The translations under genes were made by a program, and so were the position numbers. A model generated the notes under the pieces. The model worked only from the letters and a program-made list of their open reading frames with translations, was not told the origin of the DNA and did no database searches. Shown here in pieces: positions 42,576-52,756 of a DNA stretch of 64,000 bases; the stretch's first letter is position 1, and the number at the start of each line of letters is the position of its first letter. The DNA comes from Planctomycetota bacterium (GTDB lineage Bacteria > Planctomycetota > Phycisphaerae > WQYP01), in assembly GCA_021818445.1 (NCBI GenBank), contig JAKAEB010000003.1, positions 49,569 through 113,568 on the forward strand, given 5' to 3'.

Positions 42576-44705
42576 TTACGCCGTTGGTACGGGCGTCTGG
42601 CCCAGATGCTGCGCCTCATCACGGACGGCCTGCTTACGGGACAACTTAATACGTCCCTGATCGTCAATTGCGATAACCTTCACACGCAGTTCCTGTCCGA
42701 TTTTCACTTCATCGTGCGCGTTTTTGACAAATTTATCTGCCAGTTCGCTGACATGGCAAAGACCATCAACGCCGGGAATTACTTCAACGAATGCGCCAAA
42801 ATCTTTTATTGAACTCACCCGGCCGGTGTAGACCTTACCTACCTTCACATCCTCGGTAAGCCGCTCCACCTCTTCGCGGGCGCGTTCGGCAGCATCCATA
42901 CCCACCGCTGATATAAAGACGGTTCCATCATCATCGATGTCGATTTTGGCTCCGGTGGTTTCAACAATCCGTTTGATGGTTTTGCCACCCGGGCCAATAA
43001 CTTTACCAATCTTATCCGGGTTGATGTGGATGGTAAGCAGACGCGGGGCGTGCGGCGAAATTTGCGATCTGGGGGCGGCAATCGCCGCGTGCATTTTTTC
43101 CAGAATGCCGAGGCGTGCGACCCGGGCCTGTTCCAACGTTTTTTCAATAATGTCGTGACGAAGACCGCGTATCTTCAAATCCAACTGGATGCCGGTAATC
43201 CCCTGCGTGGTGCCCGACACCTTGAAATCCATATCGCCGTAATGATCCTCTTCACCGAGGATATCGGTGATGAGCACCTCACGGGTCCCCTCGGTCACCA
43301 GCCCAATGCTGATTCCCGCCACCGGGCGCACCAACGGCACACCGGCATCCAGCAATGCCAGCGTGCCGCCGCAAACCGACGCCATGGACGAACTTCCATT
43401 TGATTCCAGGATGTCCGAAACCAGGCGCACCACATAGGGGAATTGATCCGGGGCTGGTAATACCGGTTCCAGCGACCGTTCAGCCAGCGCGCCATGGCCG
43501 ATCTCACGTCGCCCGGGGCCCATGATCCGCTTTACCTCGCCGGTAGAAAACGGCGGAAAGTTGTAATGCAGCATAAACTTCTTGGAATACTCGGCGCCAA
43601 GCCCGTCTACGATCTGCTCGTCATCACCGGTCCCGAGTGTGGTGGTAACCAGTGCCTGCGTCTCGCCCCGCGAAAAAATGGCCGACCCGTGCGTCCGCGG
43701 CAGGATGCCCACCTCGCACTGAATGGGGCGAATGGTTGTGTTGTCGCGACCATCCGGACGCTTACCGTCCAGAATCAACTGGCGCACCACCTTTTCTTCC
43801 AGCATGGATATGGCCATGGCCACATGAAAGGCGTCATAAACTGCCGTTGCGGCGGTGTTTCCTTCAGATTTTGTAAAGGTTTTACTGATCTCATCCGTCA
43901 CGGCATCGACGGCTGCGCCCCGGTCTTTTTTGCCCGGAATCTGCTTGGCGCTGCGCAGCTTGTCTGCGTAGGCGGCCACGGCATTTACCAACTCGTCTGG
44001 GGGCAGATTGGTGCTGCACACTTTTGGCTTACCCACCTGCGCCATCAACTCGCGCTGAATTCCCACCAGCCGTTTGATGTGCTCATGCCCTAACGCGATG
44101 GCTTCCAAGACCACGGCCTCGGGCAGTTCACGGGAACCGACTTCAATCATGTTGACTGCTTCATCGGTGCCAGCGACCAGCAGGTCCAGATCGGAATGGT
44201 CCATATCTTCAGCCGTTGGCATAACCACAAACTGGCCATTGACGCGTGCTACCCTTACCGCCGCCAGCGGGCCTTCAAATGGTACCTGGCTGATGGCCAG
44301 GGCCGCCGACGAACCGATCATTGAAAGCACATCGGGATCATTTTGTCCATCGGCCGACAGCACCATCACCTGCACCAGCACCTCATCGAAGTAACCCATC
44401 GGGAAAAGCGGGCGAATGGGGCGATCAATCATCCGGGCGGTTAACGTTTCTTTGGTGGATGGGCGACCTTCGCGCTTGATGAAGCCACCGGGAAACTTAC
44501 CGGCTGCCGAGGTTTTCTCGCGATAGTCAACGGTGAGGGGGAAGAAATCGGTCCCGGGGCGTGGATCACTGGTGCAGACCGTAGCGAGGATGACCGTTTC
44601 ACCAAATCGCACCACCACTGCGCCCGCTGCCTGTTTGGCCAGATGCCCCGTTTCAATCGTCAATAAACGCCCTGCAATCTCCGTCTCGACTTTAACAACC
44701 GTCAT
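42576..44705 (-). CDS. pnp: Polynucleotide phosphorylase
   Basis: 3'-5' phosphorolytic exoribonuclease of mRNA decay; 709 residues, full length. The order is: first RNase PH-like domain (GRLLTIETGHLAKQAAGAV, KFPGGFIKREGRPS), helical linker, and second RNase PH domain (RPDGRDNTTIRPIQCEVGIL, HGSAIFSRGETQALV, FKVSGTTQGITGIQLDLKI). Then come a KH domain (DKIGKVIGPGGKTIKRI, with the GPGG loop) and an S1 domain (VGKVYTGRVSSIKDFGAFVE). AAGGTG lies 6 nt before the start. rpsO is directly upstream, with a long hairpin between them (44835-44867), the same order as in many bacteria. Confidence 0.97.
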   Translation of the reverse strand: MTVVKVETEIAGRLLTIETGHLAKQAAGAVVVRFGETVILATVCTSDPRPGTDFFPLTVDYREKTSAAGKFPGGFIKREGRPSTKETLTARMIDRPIRPLFPMGYFDEVLVQVMVLSADGQNDPDVLSMIGSSAALAISQVPFEGPLAAVRVARVNGQFVVMPTAEDMDHSDLDLLVAGTDEAVNMIEVGSRELPEAVVLEAIALGHEHIKRLVGIQRELMAQVGKPKVCSTNLPPDELVNAVAAYADKLRSAKQIPGKKDRGAAVDAVTDEISKTFTKSEGNTAATAVYDAFHVAMAISMLEEKVVRQLILDGKRPDGRDNTTIRPIQCEVGILPRTHGSAIFSRGETQALVTTTLGTGDDEQIVDGLGAEYSKKFMLHYNFPPFSTGEVKRIMGPGRREIGHGALAERSLEPVLPAPDQFPYVVRLVSDILESNGSSSMASVCGGTLALLDAGVPLVRPVAGISIGLVTEGTREVLITDILGEEDHYGDMDFKVSGTTQGITGIQLDLKIRGLRHDIIEKTLEQARVARLGILEKMHAAIAAPRSQISPHAPRLLTIHINPDKIGKVIGPGGKTIKRIVETTGAKIDIDDDGTVFISAVGMDAAERAREEVERLTEDVKVGKVYTGRVSSIKDFGAFVEVIPGVDGLCHVSELADKFVKNAHDEVKIGQELRVKVIAIDDQGRIKLSRKQAVRDEAQHLGQTPVPTA

Positions 44706-44834
44706 GTATTCACCTTACCAATGCTTGGCTGCAAACAACTTCACTCTAATACAATCCAACCGACTTGCAGCACTGTCATTCTCGGCCAAATCTTTTACAC
44801 CAATTTTCGCGGGCTTCTAGCGCCCATCTAAGCA

Positions 44835-44867
44835 CACAAGCCCACCCCAAATTGGGGAGGGCCTGTG
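44835..44867 (-). promoter_or_regulatory. Hairpin between rpsO and pnp, possible RNase processing site
   Basis: On the minus-strand transcript CACAGGCCCTCCCC pairs with GGGGTGGGCTTGTG around an AATTT loop, with one or two mismatches. The six T precede the hairpin in the transcript, so it is not an intrinsic terminator. In E. coli an RNase III-cut hairpin at this place controls pnp; the same role here is an inference from position. Confidence 0.5.
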
Positions 44868-44877
44868 AAAAAACCAT

Positions 44878-45144
44878 TTATTTTCGCAATCCCAGCCGGG
44901 TGATCACACTTTGATACCGCTGCGGATCCGTACGCGTCAGGTATTTCAGCAAACTTGATCGCTTGCCGACCATCTTCAACAATCCACGCCTGGATGAATA
45001 ATCTTTTTTATGCGATTGCAGATGCTGCGTCAGTTCATTGATCCGTTCGGTCAGGATAGCGATCTGCACCTCGGCAGAACCGGTGTCCCCCTCATGAATC
45101 CGCATATTAGATATGATTTCCGACTTTTTCGACTGGTTTAACAT
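44878..45144 (-). CDS. rpsO: 30S ribosomal protein S15
   Basis: 88 residues from the ATG at 45144, the normal S15 length; GAGG lies 9 nt upstream. S15 binds the central domain of 16S rRNA. The sequence is typical: [40 protein letters not shown] and [19 protein letters not shown]. The frame is open 147 bp further up but that part is not S15. It is followed by pnp and preceded at 245 bp by secDF. That upstream gap could hold an S15-binding leader, but I could not identify one. Confidence 0.97.
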   Translation of the reverse strand: MLNQSKKSEIISNMRIHEGDTGSAEVQIAILTERINELTQHLQSHKKDYSSRRGLLKMVGKRSSLLKYLTRTDPQRYQSVITRLGLRK

Positions 45145-45388
45145 TAAAAAACGCCTCTTCACCGATAAAACGGCGGGATACCCCCAGCACACGCCGGAGA
45201 GTTCCTCGCGGGATAATCTCGAATTTGTAATTATATCGGTACCCAGCAAAGTGGCAAGATCGAATAATTCCGACCATAACTTAGCCGTCAACCGACAGTT
45301 AAAACCTCACGGTACCGCCCAGACCGGCCCCAAACACCGTCACGTATCCAACAGATAAAGCCTTTGTCCAATCTGCTTGAGCAACGTT

Positions 45389-48300
45389 TCACTGCGGTGC
45401 AGCCGTTTGGGTTGTCAGTGATTGCCCGTCGCCGCCAATCAGGGCTTTATCCTTTTTGGTCGGCTTGTCCTTCACATGCAGCAGCATCGGCGACGCAATC
45501 GCCAACGTGCTGTAGGCACCGGTGAACACACCAATCAGCATGGCGTACGCAAAGCCGTGCACACCGGCCCCACCGAACACATAAAGAATTAAGACAACCA
45601 CAAACACGGTGAAGGTTGTCCAGATCGTCCGGCCGAAGCATTGATTGATGGAGTCATTGACCAGTTTGGCGGTCAGCGGCTGCTTGGTGCGGCCACGGTT
45701 TTCGCGCACGCGGTCAAAAATCACAATGGTATCATTAACTGAATAACCAATAATGGTCAGATACGCGGCGATCATGGTCATATTGATTTTGAAATTATCT
45801 ACAAGGAGAAATTTACCCACCGGCGATTTGTGTATGTACACCGCCAGCACGGTAGCGGCTACCGCCACCACGGCATCGTGCACCAGGGAGAAGATAACGC
45901 CGAAACCGTAACGAATGCCTCCAAACCGCAACCAGACGTAAATGACGATCAGAATCAGCGATATCAACACCGACGCAACGGCATTGAGCCGGGCTTCGGC
46001 GGCTACCTGCGGCGCAAAGCTGGTAATGCCGGCCAGGCCTCCGGAGGTGGTCAGGGCGGTGCGGACAATGCGCCATTCCGGGGCCGCCACCTTTTTCGTC
46101 CAGGCGCGGATAACCGCCTCGCTGTTGGCGTCGTAAAGCAAGTTGGGGTCTACCGCCACCACGATGGCCGAGGTGACTGCCGGATGCCGAGCCGCCCCCT
46201 TGGCGGATGCCGAACTCGCGGCATAATGCAGGGGAATGACCTCGAAGGGGCGATATTCAATACTGGCGAAGTCGGGTTCTTCACTCATGTTGGTGATGCG
46301 TTCCGCCATGGAATGGACCGATTCCGGAGGTGATATATTTTGCAGCAGAATGGCTACCCCACCGCGATAATTACTCACATCCACATTCGGCAGTCCGGGC
46401 GCAACTTGTGCCAGGCTGTTGTGCGTAATCGGCATCACGATGCTGTGATTGACAAGGGTGGAAATGTGCTTGGATGATACACCCACATCGGTAAAGGAAA
46501 GTTTTCGCGTCACCTTTATCTGTTTGGCGAAACTCACCTCCAGCGCGTGGGTGAGTCGCCCAACCGGCGTATGCGACGATGCCCCAGGCTTGATGCCCGA
46601 TTTGCCGGGTGGATTAACGATGCTGGTGATGATCTGAAATTGATTGTGATGCGACCCGAGAGAATAAACCGTAGCATGCTGCAGGGCTTTGAGGGCGGGT
46701 ATTTTACGCCCGATAGCCTCCACACGACGGCGCACCTGCGATACCGGCATCGTCACGCCGGGCTTCAGTTGCAGGGTTATCTGCGTACCACCGTTAAATT
46801 CGGTATCGTATTTCTTGTTACCGCGGGCAATAAAGGTGACAATACCACCCACTATCAGGCAACCGGACACCACCCAGAAAATATACCGTTTGCCGATCCA
46901 GTCAAAATTTGCCAGCGTGAACACACGCATGAACGGCCAGCGGCCTTTCAGCCACGTGAAGGTGAACAAATCACGGAAGTATTCTTTAACCGACAGATCG
47001 TCGATTTGCCTCATCACGCCAAAACGGATGGCCGTTATCATTAACGTACGCGTGACAAACAAGGCCGTGAACATGTGGACGGCCAAGCCGATGAGCAGGG
47101 TTACACCGAACCCCTTAACATCTTCCGATCCCACCGCAATGAGCACCATACTGGTGAGCGATGTTGTGAGGTTGGCGTCAAAAATGGTCCAGAACACGCG
47201 GTCGTAACCTTGTTTGACCGCAAGCCAAAGTGATGCCCCTTTACGAAGTTCCTCACGGATACGTTCGTTAATCAGGATGTTGGCGTCAACCGCCATACCC
47301 AGTGTGAGTACCACGCCGGCAATACCGGGCAGGGTGAAGGTGGCGTGAATGAGCGCCATCACGCCCAACGTCAGCAGCAGGTTAAGCAGCAACGCGATGT
47401 CGGCAAAGGCCCCGGTGATGGTGTAGTAGGTAAACATGAACAGCAGCACCACGATGACCGCGATAACGGCACTGTGCAGGCCGGCTCGCAGATTGTCCGC
47501 GCCCAGCGTGGCACCGATGGTGTAAACGGAAATGGGTTGCGACTGAAGCGTGGCCGGCAGTGAACCGGCATTGAGGGTCTGCACCAGTATTTCGCCCTGT
47601 TTTTCAATTGAGGCGATTGGCTGTGAGGCACTCGGCTCACCCAGTGTGATCATACCGTTGCTGTGGATGGTGCTTTGGATGGTCGGGGCAGTGATCGCCT
47701 TGCCGTCGAGCAAAATCGCCATTTGCTGATTGATGTTGTGGCTGGTCAGTTCGCCCATGTAGGCACCGCCAGCGTTATCGAGTTTGAAGTCTACTACCGG
47801 CTCGCCACTGTTGGGGTCGGTGGTAAGTTCGGCCCGCGACACCTTCCAATGCTGGCGTCCGTCGCCGTGGCTTAATGCCTTTTGGGGCGTGGTGTAAAGC
47901 AGTATGTAATATTTGCCCTCATAACGTCCGATGGTAAAGGCTGGGTCACCGCGCATTTTTATCAGGTCCCGGCCGTCGCGCGGATCGATGGGGAACCACG
48001 CCGTTCCGGCGGGCGTAAAGCCGCGGTTAGGTCCACGCTTTTTAAGCTGGGCAACCGCCTGAATGGATGCGTTGGTCATGGGGTAGGTGATGCGAAAATC
48101 CAGCACGCCGGAGCCGCGCAACAGCCGTTCCAGTTCGGCGGGGTTGTTTAAACCACCGCTGTGTTTCTGCAGGAAGGTGTAGGCCGCCTGTAATTTTTTA
48201 ATCAGAACAGCCCGATGAGGATGGGCGGCGATGATGGCGGCAATGTCTTTTTGAATGGTTTTGGTGGGATGGGTGTAATTGGCGGATAACAGCCCGGCCA

Positions 48301-48925
48301 GATTTTGCACATTTACATTCAACGCCAGCACGGCATTGAGGGCTTTGGTGCGGGCTTCAGTAACCAATTGAAGCTTTTTCACCAGTTTGGTGGGGACATC
48401 CAGCGGGTTCTTGTAGGCGGCGGTCTGCTTTTCAATGCGATTAAACGCGTCGTTGGCCACGGCGAGCCTTTGCAGCAATACAAGGCGCTTTTTGTCGCCC
48501 GCTGCCAACGTGGCGAATTCTTTTTCGCGCATGGCCCCGGTGGCGGCCAGCGCCGCATGAATTTGCGATGGCTGGATATTTTTGCTTTCCAGTTGGCGTA
48601 CAAGGTCCTGGTATTGCTTTTGCGCTTCGCGCGATTTGGCACTGGATAGAGGCATTTGGATTTCAATGCGGTCGCCGGTCAGCACGCGCCATACAAGGTT
48701 GTAGACATTGTCCGGGTCAACACGCTTGCGCAGCACGGCTATCACCTGCTGGGCGAGTTGGCTGGTGCTGCCGTGATAATTTTTCGGCACGTTGAGCTGA
48801 TACACCAGCGAGGTACCGCCGGAGAGATCGATGCCGCCACGGATGCCGTTAAAATAAATGCACGCCACCGCCAAGGCGATGGTTGCAAAGATAAGAATGA
48901 ATCGAGAGCCGAGATTTTGTTTCAT
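45389..48925 (-). CDS. secDF: Fused SecD-SecF protein-export protein
   Basis: 1178 residues. The SecD part has an N-terminal membrane helix, then GGIDLSGGTSLVYQLNV, a large periplasmic region with a Lys-rich helical insert (~95-240), the P1 domain end (VDFKLDNAGGAYMGELTSHN), and a six-helix membrane domain (GATLGADNLRAGLHSAVIAV, GVVLTLGMAVDANILINERI with the conserved Asp). The SecF part begins near residue 690 and repeats the plan (NKKYDTEFNGGTQITLQL; ending GYSVNDTIVIFDRVRENR). It uses the proton gradient to finish Sec export. Fusion is common in planctomycetes and Bacilli. yajC lies just upstream; the 83-bp gap contains a perfect 6-bp hairpin (48965-48979). Confidence 0.95.
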   Translation of the reverse strand: MKQNLGSRFILIFATIALAVACIYFNGIRGGIDLSGGTSLVYQLNVPKNYHGSTSQLAQQVIAVLRKRVDPDNVYNLVWRVLTGDRIEIQMPLSSAKSREAQKQYQDLVRQLESKNIQPSQIHAALAATGAMREKEFATLAAGDKKRLVLLQRLAVANDAFNRIEKQTAAYKNPLDVPTKLVKKLQLVTEARTKALNAVLALNVNVQNLAGLLSANYTHPTKTIQKDIAAIIAAHPHRAVLIKKLQAAYTFLQKHSGGLNNPAELERLLRGSGVLDFRITYPMTNASIQAVAQLKKRGPNRGFTPAGTAWFPIDPRDGRDLIKMRGDPAFTIGRYEGKYYILLYTTPQKALSHGDGRQHWKVSRAELTTDPNSGEPVVDFKLDNAGGAYMGELTSHNINQQMAILLDGKAITAPTIQSTIHSNGMITLGEPSASQPIASIEKQGEILVQTLNAGSLPATLQSQPISVYTIGATLGADNLRAGLHSAVIAVIVVLLFMFTYYTITGAFADIALLLNLLLTLGVMALIHATFTLPGIAGVVLTLGMAVDANILINERIREELRKGASLWLAVKQGYDRVFWTIFDANLTTSLTSMVLIAVGSEDVKGFGVTLLIGLAVHMFTALFVTRTLMITAIRFGVMRQIDDLSVKEYFRDLFTFTWLKGRWPFMRVFTLANFDWIGKRYIFWVVSGCLIVGGIVTFIARGNKKYDTEFNGGTQITLQLKPGVTMPVSQVRRRVEAIGRKIPALKALQHATVYSLGSHHNQFQIITSIVNPPGKSGIKPGASSHTPVGRLTHALEVSFAKQIKVTRKLSFTDVGVSSKHISTLVNHSIVMPITHNSLAQVAPGLPNVDVSNYRGGVAILLQNISPPESVHSMAERITNMSEEPDFASIEYRPFEVIPLHYAASSASAKGAARHPAVTSAIVVAVDPNLLYDANSEAVIRAWTKKVAAPEWRIVRTALTTSGGLAGITSFAPQVAAEARLNAVASVLISLILIVIYVWLRFGGIRYGFGVIFSLVHDAVVAVAATVLAVYIHKSPVGKFLLVDNFKINMTMIAAYLTIIGYSVNDTIVIFDRVRENRGRTKQPLTAKLVNDSINQCFGRTIWTTFTVFVVVLILYVFGGAGVHGFAYAMLIGVFTGAYSTLAIASPMLLHVKDKPTKKDKALIGGDGQSLTTQTAAPQ

Positions 48926-49008
48926 GAACCGCTTACACCACTCCGCCGTTTATGTAGATACAGCCTGGCGCTACGCCAGCCATCGCCCGATGCGTTACAC
49001 CCGCACAA

Positions 49009-49596
49009 TTACTTCTTCTTTTCCGGGGCCTTGTCTTCCGCCTGTGCGCCGGATGATGCATCGGGCAGCACGGCCGCAATAGCGGCCCGCGTGAAACGTG
49101 CTTTGACGTTGGCGGACTCATCAACTTTAAGCACCACTTCGGAATCGCGCACGTCAATGACCGATGCCAGCATACCGCCGGTGGTAACGACCCGATCACC
49201 CCGTTTAAGCTCGCTGAGCATTTTGCGCCGCCGTTTATCCTCGCGGCTTTTGGGCATTAAAATCAGCAAGTACACAATACCCAGGGGGATGGCAAACCAT
49301 GCCAACGTTTGCAGCATGGAGCCGGGCGTGTTTTCGTCGGCGGGTTGGGTGGTGCTTTTGGCCGCCGCCTTGGCTTTACCTGCGGCCGACGCGGCAGCCT
49401 TGGCCCCCGTCGCGCTGCTGGGCGCGGGTGCGGCGGTGGCGGCGGGTGCCGCGGCCGATTGGCCGGAAGGCGGTGCCGCAACTACCGGCGCTGTCCCATT
49501 GATCGGCGTTGCGATGGCGGCGGCAAAGGCCGAAGCCGGAACCGCCATAAATGCCGCCAATAACGCTGCAACCAGGAAACTAAAACGAATCTGCAT
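49009..49596 (-). CDS. yajC: Sec translocon accessory protein YajC, long form
   Basis: 195 residues from the ATG at 49596 (GGAG 8 nt upstream). The C-terminal ~95 residues are YajC: the membrane helix AWFAIPLGIVYLLILMPKSR, then KRRRKMLSELKRGDRVVTTG and GMLASVIDVRDSEVVLKVDE. In front is a signal-peptide-like segment plus an Ala/Pro/Ser-rich low-complexity stretch, making the protein about twice the usual length. It works with SecDF, whose gene follows, and tgt lies upstream as in the classical tgt-yajC-secDF order. Confidence 0.93.
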   Translation of the reverse strand: MQIRFSFLVAALLAAFMAVPASAFAAAIATPINGTAPVVAAPPSGQSAAAPAATAAPAPSSATGAKAAASAAGKAKAAAKSTTQPADENTPGSMLQTLAWFAIPLGIVYLLILMPKSREDKRRRKMLSELKRGDRVVTTGGMLASVIDVRDSEVVLKVDESANVKARFTRAAIAAVLPDASSGAQAEDKAPEKKK

Positions 49597-49709
49597 GCTT
49601 CTATCTCCAAGCATCAATCAAAGTTTAATATCCGCGCTGCCAACATGGCCCATTTTGGCACAGACCAAAACGCCGAGCACTGCGGAATCGGGCCCCAACG
49701 GGCCGCACC

Positions 49710-50849
49710 TTATGCCGACTCTTCCACTGGGTCCATTGCCGTGGGTATCACCGGCCCGGCAAGTACAGAAAGGTTATTGTCCCTAATCGCCGCCCTTATG
49801 TCCAGCATTAGACGCTGAAAATACCGTACATTGTGCAGCGACACTAATGTTGGCCCCAGCATTTCCCCCACCGAAAACAGGTGACGAAGGTAACCCCGGC
49901 TGAATTCGCGGCAGCACAAACAATCGCAAGTTTCGTCCAGCGGTCGCTTATCCGCCGCATATTGTGCGTTGCGCAGGCGGCACACACCTTGGGCTGTAAA
50001 CGCCAGGCCGTTGCGCCCGTTTCGCGTCGGCAGCACACAATCAAACATGTCTACGCCCCGCTTTACCGCTTCAATGATATCCCGGGGATACCCCACGCCC
50101 ATGAGGTAGCGTGGTTTATCGGCGGGCATGTGCGGACAGATGCCGTTGAGCGTCTGCACCATGCGGTCATGCCCCTCCCCAACCGCCAAACCGCCAATCG
50201 CGTAGCCATCAAACCCGATTGCCTGCAATTCCGCCAAACAATGCTGGCGACGGGCTGGGTCGGTACCCCCCTGCAAAATGGCAAACAGTGCCTGGCGGTT
50301 ATCTACATCGAGCCGATCGTGTTCATCGCGACATATTTTTGCCCAGCGGATGGTACGTTCCATCGCGGCATCAAGGCGATCGATGGGGCAATCAGCGGGG
50401 GGGCAATCGTCAAACGCCATGGCGATATCCGCACCGAGTTGGTGTTGCACCAACATGGACTCACGCGGGCCAAGTTCAATTCGTCGCCCATCTAAATGCG
50501 ATTTGAACACCACGCCATCGGGACCTAAATCGCGCAGATCCGAGAGCGAAAATACCTGAAATCCGCCCGAGTCGGTCAGCATCGGCCCACGCCAGCCGGT
50601 AAAAGTTTGCAATCCGCCCAGTTCCGCCACCGTCGCCCCACCGGGACGCAGCATCAGGTGGTAAGTGTTGGCCAGAATTATCTGACTGCCCGTTTCACGA
50701 ATCATCGGCGGCGTAAGCCCTTTGACGCTGCCGCGCGTGCCCACGGGCATAAATGCAGGGGTTTCAAATTCGCCCCACGCCGTACTGATGCGGCCGGTTC
50801 GCCCTGCCGTGTGGGCATCGGTATGGTCAACTGTAAAGCCAATGGACAT
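49710..50849 (-). CDS. tgt: tRNA-guanine transglycosylase
   Basis: 379 residues from the ATG at 50849; the frame extends to 51008 but the added part is not family-like and there is no good ribosome-binding site at any choice. Tgt swaps guanine-34 for the queuosine precursor preQ1 in GUN-anticodon tRNAs. Motifs: GTRGSVKGLTPPMI, NTYHLMLRPG, the catalytic Asp in MLTDSGGFQVFSL, AFDDCPP, ILQGGTD, GGLAVGE, the second Asp in DMFDCVLPTRNGRNG, and the zinc site CDCLCC with a later His in YLRHLFSVGE. First gene of tgt-yajC-secDF; divergent from ribE. Confidence 0.95.
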   Translation of the reverse strand: MSIGFTVDHTDAHTAGRTGRISTAWGEFETPAFMPVGTRGSVKGLTPPMIRETGSQIILANTYHLMLRPGGATVAELGGLQTFTGWRGPMLTDSGGFQVFSLSDLRDLGPDGVVFKSHLDGRRIELGPRESMLVQHQLGADIAMAFDDCPPADCPIDRLDAAMERTIRWAKICRDEHDRLDVDNRQALFAILQGGTDPARRQHCLAELQAIGFDGYAIGGLAVGEGHDRMVQTLNGICPHMPADKPRYLMGVGYPRDIIEAVKRGVDMFDCVLPTRNGRNGLAFTAQGVCRLRNAQYAADKRPLDETCDCLCCREFSRGYLRHLFSVGEMLGPTLVSLHNVRYFQRLMLDIRAAIRDNNLSVLAGPVIPTAMDPVEESA

Positions 50850-50987
50850 GCGGTTGGAGTATAGCCGATACCATGCATATTGACCGGGTTTTACCGCCAT
50901 TGAATCAGCGGCAACCCGATTGTCGCAGGTGGGTAGTGCCGGTCCGGACGGAAGACTCCTGGCCACCAATTTGGATAGAATAGGGAC

Positions 50988-51644
50988 ATGTTTACTGGAT
51001 TGGTGCAAAGTTTAGGGTCGATCATCGATAGCCAGCCCACTGCGGCCGGCCGCCGAATTGTCGTTCAATTGGGCACATTGGACCCGATACACCACGGGCT
51101 GGGGCAAAGCATAGCGGTAAACGGAGTTTGCCTGACCGTAGCCGAGCTAATGGCTCCCGGTGTGGTGGGTTTTGATGTGATAAGCGAAACACTGCGGCGA
51201 ACAACCTTGGGAAGCTTGCCGCCGGAATCGCGGGTGAATTTGGAAGGGGCCTTGCGGGCAGGCGAACCATTTGGTGGGCACTTTGTACAGGGGCATGTGG
51301 ACGCCATAAGCGAGGTTCTGGAGGTGAAATCCAGTATTAACGATTGGCGGATAAGGCTTTCGTTGCCCCCGGCTGTTGCGCCCCTGATCGTTGCCAAAGG
51401 CAGCATCACGGTTGATGGCGTCAGTATGACCGTTGCCGATTGCAATTCCGAAACTTTCAGCTTGGCGGTCATCCCCACCACCTTGCAGGCAACGACGTTG
51501 GGGACCTTGCGGCCGGGCCGGCAGGTGAATCTGGAAACGGATATTCTCGCCCGGTCGATATGGCATTATTTACAGCATATGCCCGCATCAATCGCCGCGT
51601 TGCGTGATCCCGCAGGCAAAGTTGCCACGGGGGTGCACGGATGA
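50988..51644 (+). CDS. ribE: Riboflavin synthase, alpha chain
   Basis: 218 residues, typical for this trimeric enzyme that dismutates two lumazines into riboflavin. Two related lumazine-binding halves are visible: MFTGLVQSLGSIID with VNGVCLTVAE and GEPFGGHFVQGHVD, then the second with VDGVSMTVADC and VNLETDILARSIWHYL. TAGGGAC precedes the ATG. I looked for an FMN riboswitch in the 138 bp upstream and did not find the RFN consensus. The stop overlaps the pdxA start by 4 bp (ATGA), so the two are coupled. Confidence 0.95.
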   Translation: MFTGLVQSLGSIIDSQPTAAGRRIVVQLGTLDPIHHGLGQSIAVNGVCLTVAELMAPGVVGFDVISETLRRTTLGSLPPESRVNLEGALRAGEPFGGHFVQGHVDAISEVLEVKSSINDWRIRLSLPPAVAPLIVAKGSITVDGVSMTVADCNSETFSLAVIPTTLQATTLGTLRPGRQVNLETDILARSIWHYLQHMPASIAALRDPAGKVATGVHG

Positions 51645-52756
51645 CGCCGACGCTACCGGTCATTGGCATCACCATGGGCGACCCGGCGGGCATTGGGCCG
51701 GAAGTTATTGTTAAGGCCCTGGCTGACCCGGCCATACGCAAATTGGGGCGCTTTGTGGTGCTGGGGTTTAACGAGCTCATGGCCTACAGCGCCGATTTGG
51801 CGGAAATTGAGCCGTTCTGGTGGCGCGATCAGCACGACCGGCTGCGCCCTTACGATCATGATGTCGTGGTGCTGGATTACGATGAATTTTCGTTTTTAGG
51901 CATGGATGTGCGTTCACCATCCAAGCAGGGTGGTTTGGCGTCCATGCGGTTTATTCTCGACGCCGTTGAGGCCGCCAGAGTGCGCAAAATCGACGCCATC
52001 GTCACCGGCCCCATCTGCAAGGAAAGCTGGAAGTTGGCGGGGTACAACCGCTGGCCGGGCCATACGGAATTGCTGGCCGAAAAAACGCACGCCCGGCGAC
52101 ACGCCATGATGTTTGTCGCCGCCCCACGTCCGCTCGACCCCCACCTGCTGGAACAAAGCCGATCGCTGCAACCTCTGCTGGCCAATCACCGCGGCTTGAA
52201 GGTGGTGTTATGCAGTATTCACGAGCCACTTTTTGAATTGCGGCACCATTTCAAAATTGGTGCGGTGTTTGATCCGATCGAATTGGTGCACAATGCCATG
52301 CGCGATTGGTTCGATATCCCCAACCCGCGCATCGCCGTCTGCGGCCTGAACCCGCATGCCGGGGAAAACGGCATGTTTGGCGATGAAGAAGCCCGCATCA
52401 TTGAACCAGCCATCTCCATGGCCAAAGGTCAGGGGATGGATGTGCATGGGCCGCTCAGTGCCGACACCGTATTTGTCAAAGCCGCCAAGGGCGTTTACGA
52501 CGTGGTGGTGGCCATGTATCACGACCAGGGCTTGATACCCATTAAATTGCTCGATTTTTCCAGCAGTGTCAATTTAACACTTGGCCTGCCGATTGTCCGC
52601 ACCAGTGTAGACCATGGAACCGCATTTGATATTGTGGGCAAGAACCGCGCCGACCCCGGCAGCATGAAGGCCGCCATCAGTTTGGCGTGCGACATCGTCC
52701 GTCGGCAAAAAGCCCGCAGTGATATTCAAACCTCGCCACCGCCGGAAGCGGCTTGA
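51641..52756 (+). CDS. pdxA: 4-hydroxythreonine-4-phosphate dehydrogenase
   Basis: 371 residues. PdxA oxidises 4-phosphohydroxy-threonine in the DXP-dependent route to pyridoxal phosphate. Motifs: ITMGDPAGIGPEVIVKAL at the N-terminus, TGPICKESW, the first metal His in WPGHTELLAEKT, NPHAGENGMFGDEE, the further metal His in MYHDQGLIPIKLL, and TSVDHGTAFDIVGKNRADPG. It is translationally coupled to ribE, making a small cofactor operon. Its 3' end overlaps the convergent trpF gene by 31 bp. Confidence 0.95.
   Translation: MTPTLPVIGITMGDPAGIGPEVIVKALADPAIRKLGRFVVLGFNELMAYSADLAEIEPFWWRDQHDRLRPYDHDVVVLDYDEFSFLGMDVRSPSKQGGLASMRFILDAVEAARVRKIDAIVTGPICKESWKLAGYNRWPGHTELLAEKTHARRHAMMFVAAPRPLDPHLLEQSRSLQPLLANHRGLKVVLCSIHEPLFELRHHFKIGAVFDPIELVHNAMRDWFDIPNPRIAVCGLNPHAGENGMFGDEEARIIEPAISMAKGQGMDVHGPLSADTVFVKAAKGVYDVVVAMYHDQGLIPIKLLDFSSSVNLTLGLPIVRTSVDHGTAFDIVGKNRADPGSMKAAISLACDIVRRQKARSDIQTSPPPEAA

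Noticed and set aside
50850..50987. FMN riboswitch upstream of ribE
   Set aside because: The conserved RFN segments are absent and the gap between the tgt and ribE starts is only 138 bp.
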